Of a DNA stretch of 64,000 nt, positions 62,100 through 64,000 are shown in pieces (the first letter of the stretch is position 1; each line of letters opens with the position of its first letter). Position numbers and translations under genes: made by a program. The notes under the pieces were generated by a model. That model had not been told where the DNA came from. It did no database searches and was given only the letters and a program-made list of their open reading frames with translations. The DNA lies in assembly GCA_016786885.1 (NCBI GenBank), contig JAEUVO010000053.1, forward strand, positions 1 to 64,000. Reading direction: 5' to 3'. Source of the DNA: Chitinophagaceae bacterium. GTDB taxonomy: Bacteria > Bacteroidota > Bacteroidia > Chitinophagales > Chitinophagaceae.

Positions 62100-63113
62100 A
62101 TGAGCACAGTTAAAGTAGCCATCAATGGCTTTGGACGTATCGGCCGTCTCGCTTATCGCCAGATATATAATATGGAAGGAATTGATGTGGTGGCCATCAA
62201 CGACCTCACCAGCCCTAAAGTGTTAGCCCACCTCCTGAAGTATGATAGTGCACAGGGCCGTTTTGACGCTGATGTAAAATCAACTGAAGATTCAATAGTA
62301 GTAAATGGGGATGTATTAAAGATATATGCACAAAAAGATCCGGCTCAAATTCCCTGGGGCAGCCATGATGTGGATGTGGTATTGGAATGTACCGGCTTTT
62401 TTACAGATAAAGAAAAAGCTGCTGCACACCTGAAAGCAGGAGCCAAAAGAGTGGTTATCTCTGCACCAGCTACCGGCGATCTGAAGACTGTGGTATTTAA
62501 TGTCAATCACGGTATATTGGATGGTTCTGAAACAATTATTTCCTGCGCTTCCTGCACTACCAATTGTCTGGCACCAATGGCCAAGGTATTGAACGACAAG
62601 TTTGGTATTGTTACCGGTATCATGACTACTATCCATGCGTATACCAATGATCAGAATACACTGGATGCACCACATGCAAAAGGAGATCTTCGCAGAGCAA
62701 GAGCTGCTGCTGCCAATATTGTTCCCAATTCAACCGGTGCTGCCAAGGCTATCGGACTGGTATTGCCTGAACTGAAGGGGAAATTGGATGGTGGCGCACA
62801 AAGGGTGCCTACAATCACCGGTTCTTTGACTGAGCTGACTTCTATTTTAGGAAAAACAGTAACCGCTGATGAAATTAATGCTTCAATGAAAGCGGCTTCA
62901 AATGAATCATTTGGATATACAGAGGATGAAATTGTGAGCAGTGATATTATTGGTATTCATTATGGCTCTTTGTTTGACGCTACACAAACGAAAGTGATGA
63001 CAGTAGGAGACAAACAATTGGTTAAAACAGTGAGCTGGTATGATAACGAGATGAGCTATGTAAGTCAATTAGTTCGTACCGTGAATTATTTTGCAAAACT
63101 GATCAGTAAATAA
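62100..63113 (+). CDS. gapA: Glyceraldehyde-3-phosphate dehydrogenase, type I
   Basis: The 337-residue enzyme has the NAD-binding start [17 protein letters not shown] and the catalytic centre [13 protein letters not shown] with Cys152. His179 is in [10 protein letters not shown], the phosphate-binding part is [20 protein letters not shown], and [12 protein letters not shown] closes the fold. It oxidises glyceraldehyde 3-phosphate to 1,3-bisphosphoglycerate in glycolysis. Length is normal. The next enzyme of the pathway, phosphoglycerate kinase, is encoded 450 bases downstream after one small gene, consistent with a glycolytic operon. Asp35 in INDL at the end of the second strand suggests NAD preference. 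Confidence 0.97.
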   Translation: MSTVKVAINGFGRIGRLAYRQIYNMEGIDVVAINDLTSPKVLAHLLKYDSAQGRFDADVKSTEDSIVVNGDVLKIYAQKDPAQIPWGSHDVDVVLECTGFFTDKEKAAAHLKAGAKRVVISAPATGDLKTVVFNVNHGILDGSETIISCASCTTNCLAPMAKVLNDKFGIVTGIMTTIHAYTNDQNTLDAPHAKGDLRRARAAAANIVPNSTGAAKAIGLVLPELKGKLDGGAQRVPTITGSLTELTSILGKTVTADEINASMKAASNESFGYTEDEIVSSDIIGIHYGSLFDATQTKVMTVGDKQLVKTVSWYDNEMSYVSQLVRTVNYFAKLISK

Positions 63114-63177
63114 AAGAAGAAATAATACAAACTGCAGTGAACCGTTACGGTTTACTGCGGCATTTTAATCTGGCTTT

Positions 63178-63534
63178 ATGAAGATTAAGAATATTGAGGG
63201 CCTCTCTGCATATGATTTGCAGACGGAAGCCCAAAAGGGCGCAAGGTTTATTTATTATGCATTTACTATTTCTTTTATCGTGGTAACGCTCAAACGTACT
63301 TCCGGAGTTTATATGGTGAGGGATGGAGAGAATACTTCCGCTAAAGGATTACCTTTTACAATCATATCAGCTTTATTTGGTTGGTGGGGCATTCCTTTCG
63401 GGCCAAAGTATACGCTTCAAAGCATTCGTACCAATATAAATGGGGGCAAAGACGTTACAGACGAAGTAATGGCTACTGTGGCAGGTCATATTTTATTCCG
63501 GGAGACAGAGGCCGAAAAAACACATTCGCAATAA
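63178..63534 (+). CDS. Small membrane-associated protein between gapA and pgk
   Basis: The 118-residue protein is of unknown function. After a polar start it has a hydrophobic stretch (FIYYAFTISFIVVTLKRTSG, about residues 24-43) and a second one around LPFTIISALFGWWGIPFGPK (58-77), so it may span the membrane twice. The tail GGKDVTDEVMATVAGHILF is helical and polar. It lies 65 bases after gapA and 30 bases before pgk on the same strand, so it is probably in the glycolytic operon. Confidence 0.7.
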   Translation: MKIKNIEGLSAYDLQTEAQKGARFIYYAFTISFIVVTLKRTSGVYMVRDGENTSAKGLPFTIISALFGWWGIPFGPKYTLQSIRTNINGGKDVTDEVMATVAGHILFRETEAEKTHSQ

Positions 63535-63563
63535 TCTGATTCTTTCATTTCAAAGAAAATATT

Positions 63564-64000
63564 ATGTCAAAATTCACTGCTCATGATTTTAAAGGTCAGA
63601 AGGCACTTATCCGTGTGGACTTTAATGTACCGTTAAATGATAAGTATGAGATAACAGATGATAATCGTATGAGGGCTGCTGTTCCCACCATTAAAAAGAT
63701 ATTGAACGATGGAGGAAGTGTTATCCTGATGAGCCACCTCGGAAGACCAAAAGATGGCCCAACAGAAAAATATTCATTAAAGCATTTGATACAACACCTC
63801 AGTAATTTATTGGAAGGAACAACAGTATTGTTTGCCAATGATTGTATTGGCGAGCAGGCTTATCTCACAGCCGGCATGATCCGTCCGGGTGAAGTATTGT
63901 TACTGGAGAACCTTCGTTTTTATAAAGAGGAGGAAAAAGGTGATGCAGCATTTGCTGAAAAATTATCAAAACTAGGTGATGTATGGGTGAATGATGCATT
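63564..64000 (+). CDS. pgk: Phosphoglycerate kinase, N-terminal part
   Basis: The open frame runs from ATG 63564 to the window edge, about 145 residues. The translation has the pgk start [19 protein letters not shown], followed by [27 protein letters not shown] and [17 protein letters not shown]. These are the substrate-binding basic patch and hinge motifs of the N-terminal domain. The C-terminal nucleotide-binding domain is cut off. It transfers phosphate from 1,3-bisphosphoglycerate to ADP and follows gapA in the same direction. Confidence 0.95.
   Translation, partial: MSKFTAHDFKGQKALIRVDFNVPLNDKYEITDDNRMRAAVPTIKKILNDGGSVILMSHLGRPKDGPTEKYSLKHLIQHLSNLLEGTTVLFANDCIGEQAYLTAGMIRPGEVLLLENLRFYKEEEKGDAAFAEKLSKLGDVWVNDA

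Overview
The window looks like a chromosome segment from a Bacteroidota species, most likely family Chitinophagaceae. The grounds are giant surface proteins with gliding-motility (type B) C-terminal sorting domains, PorP/SprF-family outer-membrane proteins, an OmpA/PD40/TPR protein of PorE type, and promoters of the Bacteroidota form TTTG-N20-TAnnTTTG. That promoter is visible upstream of the tRNA-Ser and tRNA-Glu genes, and its -7 half upstream of tRNA-Pro. Base composition is AT-rich and genes are closely packed. No rRNA, CRISPR array, insertion sequence or prophage was recognised.

Layout. 1-11.2 kb holds housekeeping genes: a sugar nucleotidyltransferase, a nitronate monooxygenase-like protein, a 16-residue-repeat protein under a double-palindrome promoter, an ABC-2 exporter pair, a FAD-dependent oxidoreductase, a two-gene 5'-nucleotidase with its domains in reversed order, dnaA and tRNA-Ser(GCT). 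11.4-30.1 kb is a surface-secretion locus: two huge type IX secretion system (T9SS) type B cargo proteins (2983 and 1721 aa), followed by PorP/SprF, PorE-like OmpA and a second PorP/SprF. An astacin-like protease and tRNA-Pro(TGG) follow. 31.8-34.7 kb has kduI, a UDP-sugar epimerase and a glycosyltransferase. 34.8-39.2 kb is the metY-metX-hom operon for methionine and homocysteine synthesis. It has a SAM-I riboswitch with a complete terminator/antiterminator and, closer to metY, a separate 10-residue cysteine-rich leader peptide (MCICCRCCMP) whose stop codon lies in the loop of a perfect hairpin. 39.2-48.9 kb contains small unknown genes, uvrA, a Yip1-like membrane protein, a palindromic repeat cluster, an outer-membrane barrel, an ElaA-type acetyltransferase, a PhyH-type dioxygenase and rarA. 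48.9-61.5 kb is a signalling island: two divergent exported caspase-like proteins (one carrying a tandem pseudocaspase domain) and four histidine-kinase proteins, one of which has lost its ATP lid. 61.5-64 kb has a GIY-YIG gene between tRNA-Glu and a copied tRNA-Glu fragment, then gapA, a small unknown gene and the start of pgk.

The strongest new observation is the cysteine-codon leader next to metY, in series with a SAM riboswitch. It suggests that one operon reads both the end product (SAM) and the supply of charged cysteinyl-tRNA. Other points to check are the alternating palindromic repeats at 44.3-44.6 kb, the caspase/pseudocaspase fusion, the lidless kinase, and the tRNA-flanked GIY-YIG unit. 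All homology statements come from reading motifs, not from database searches.
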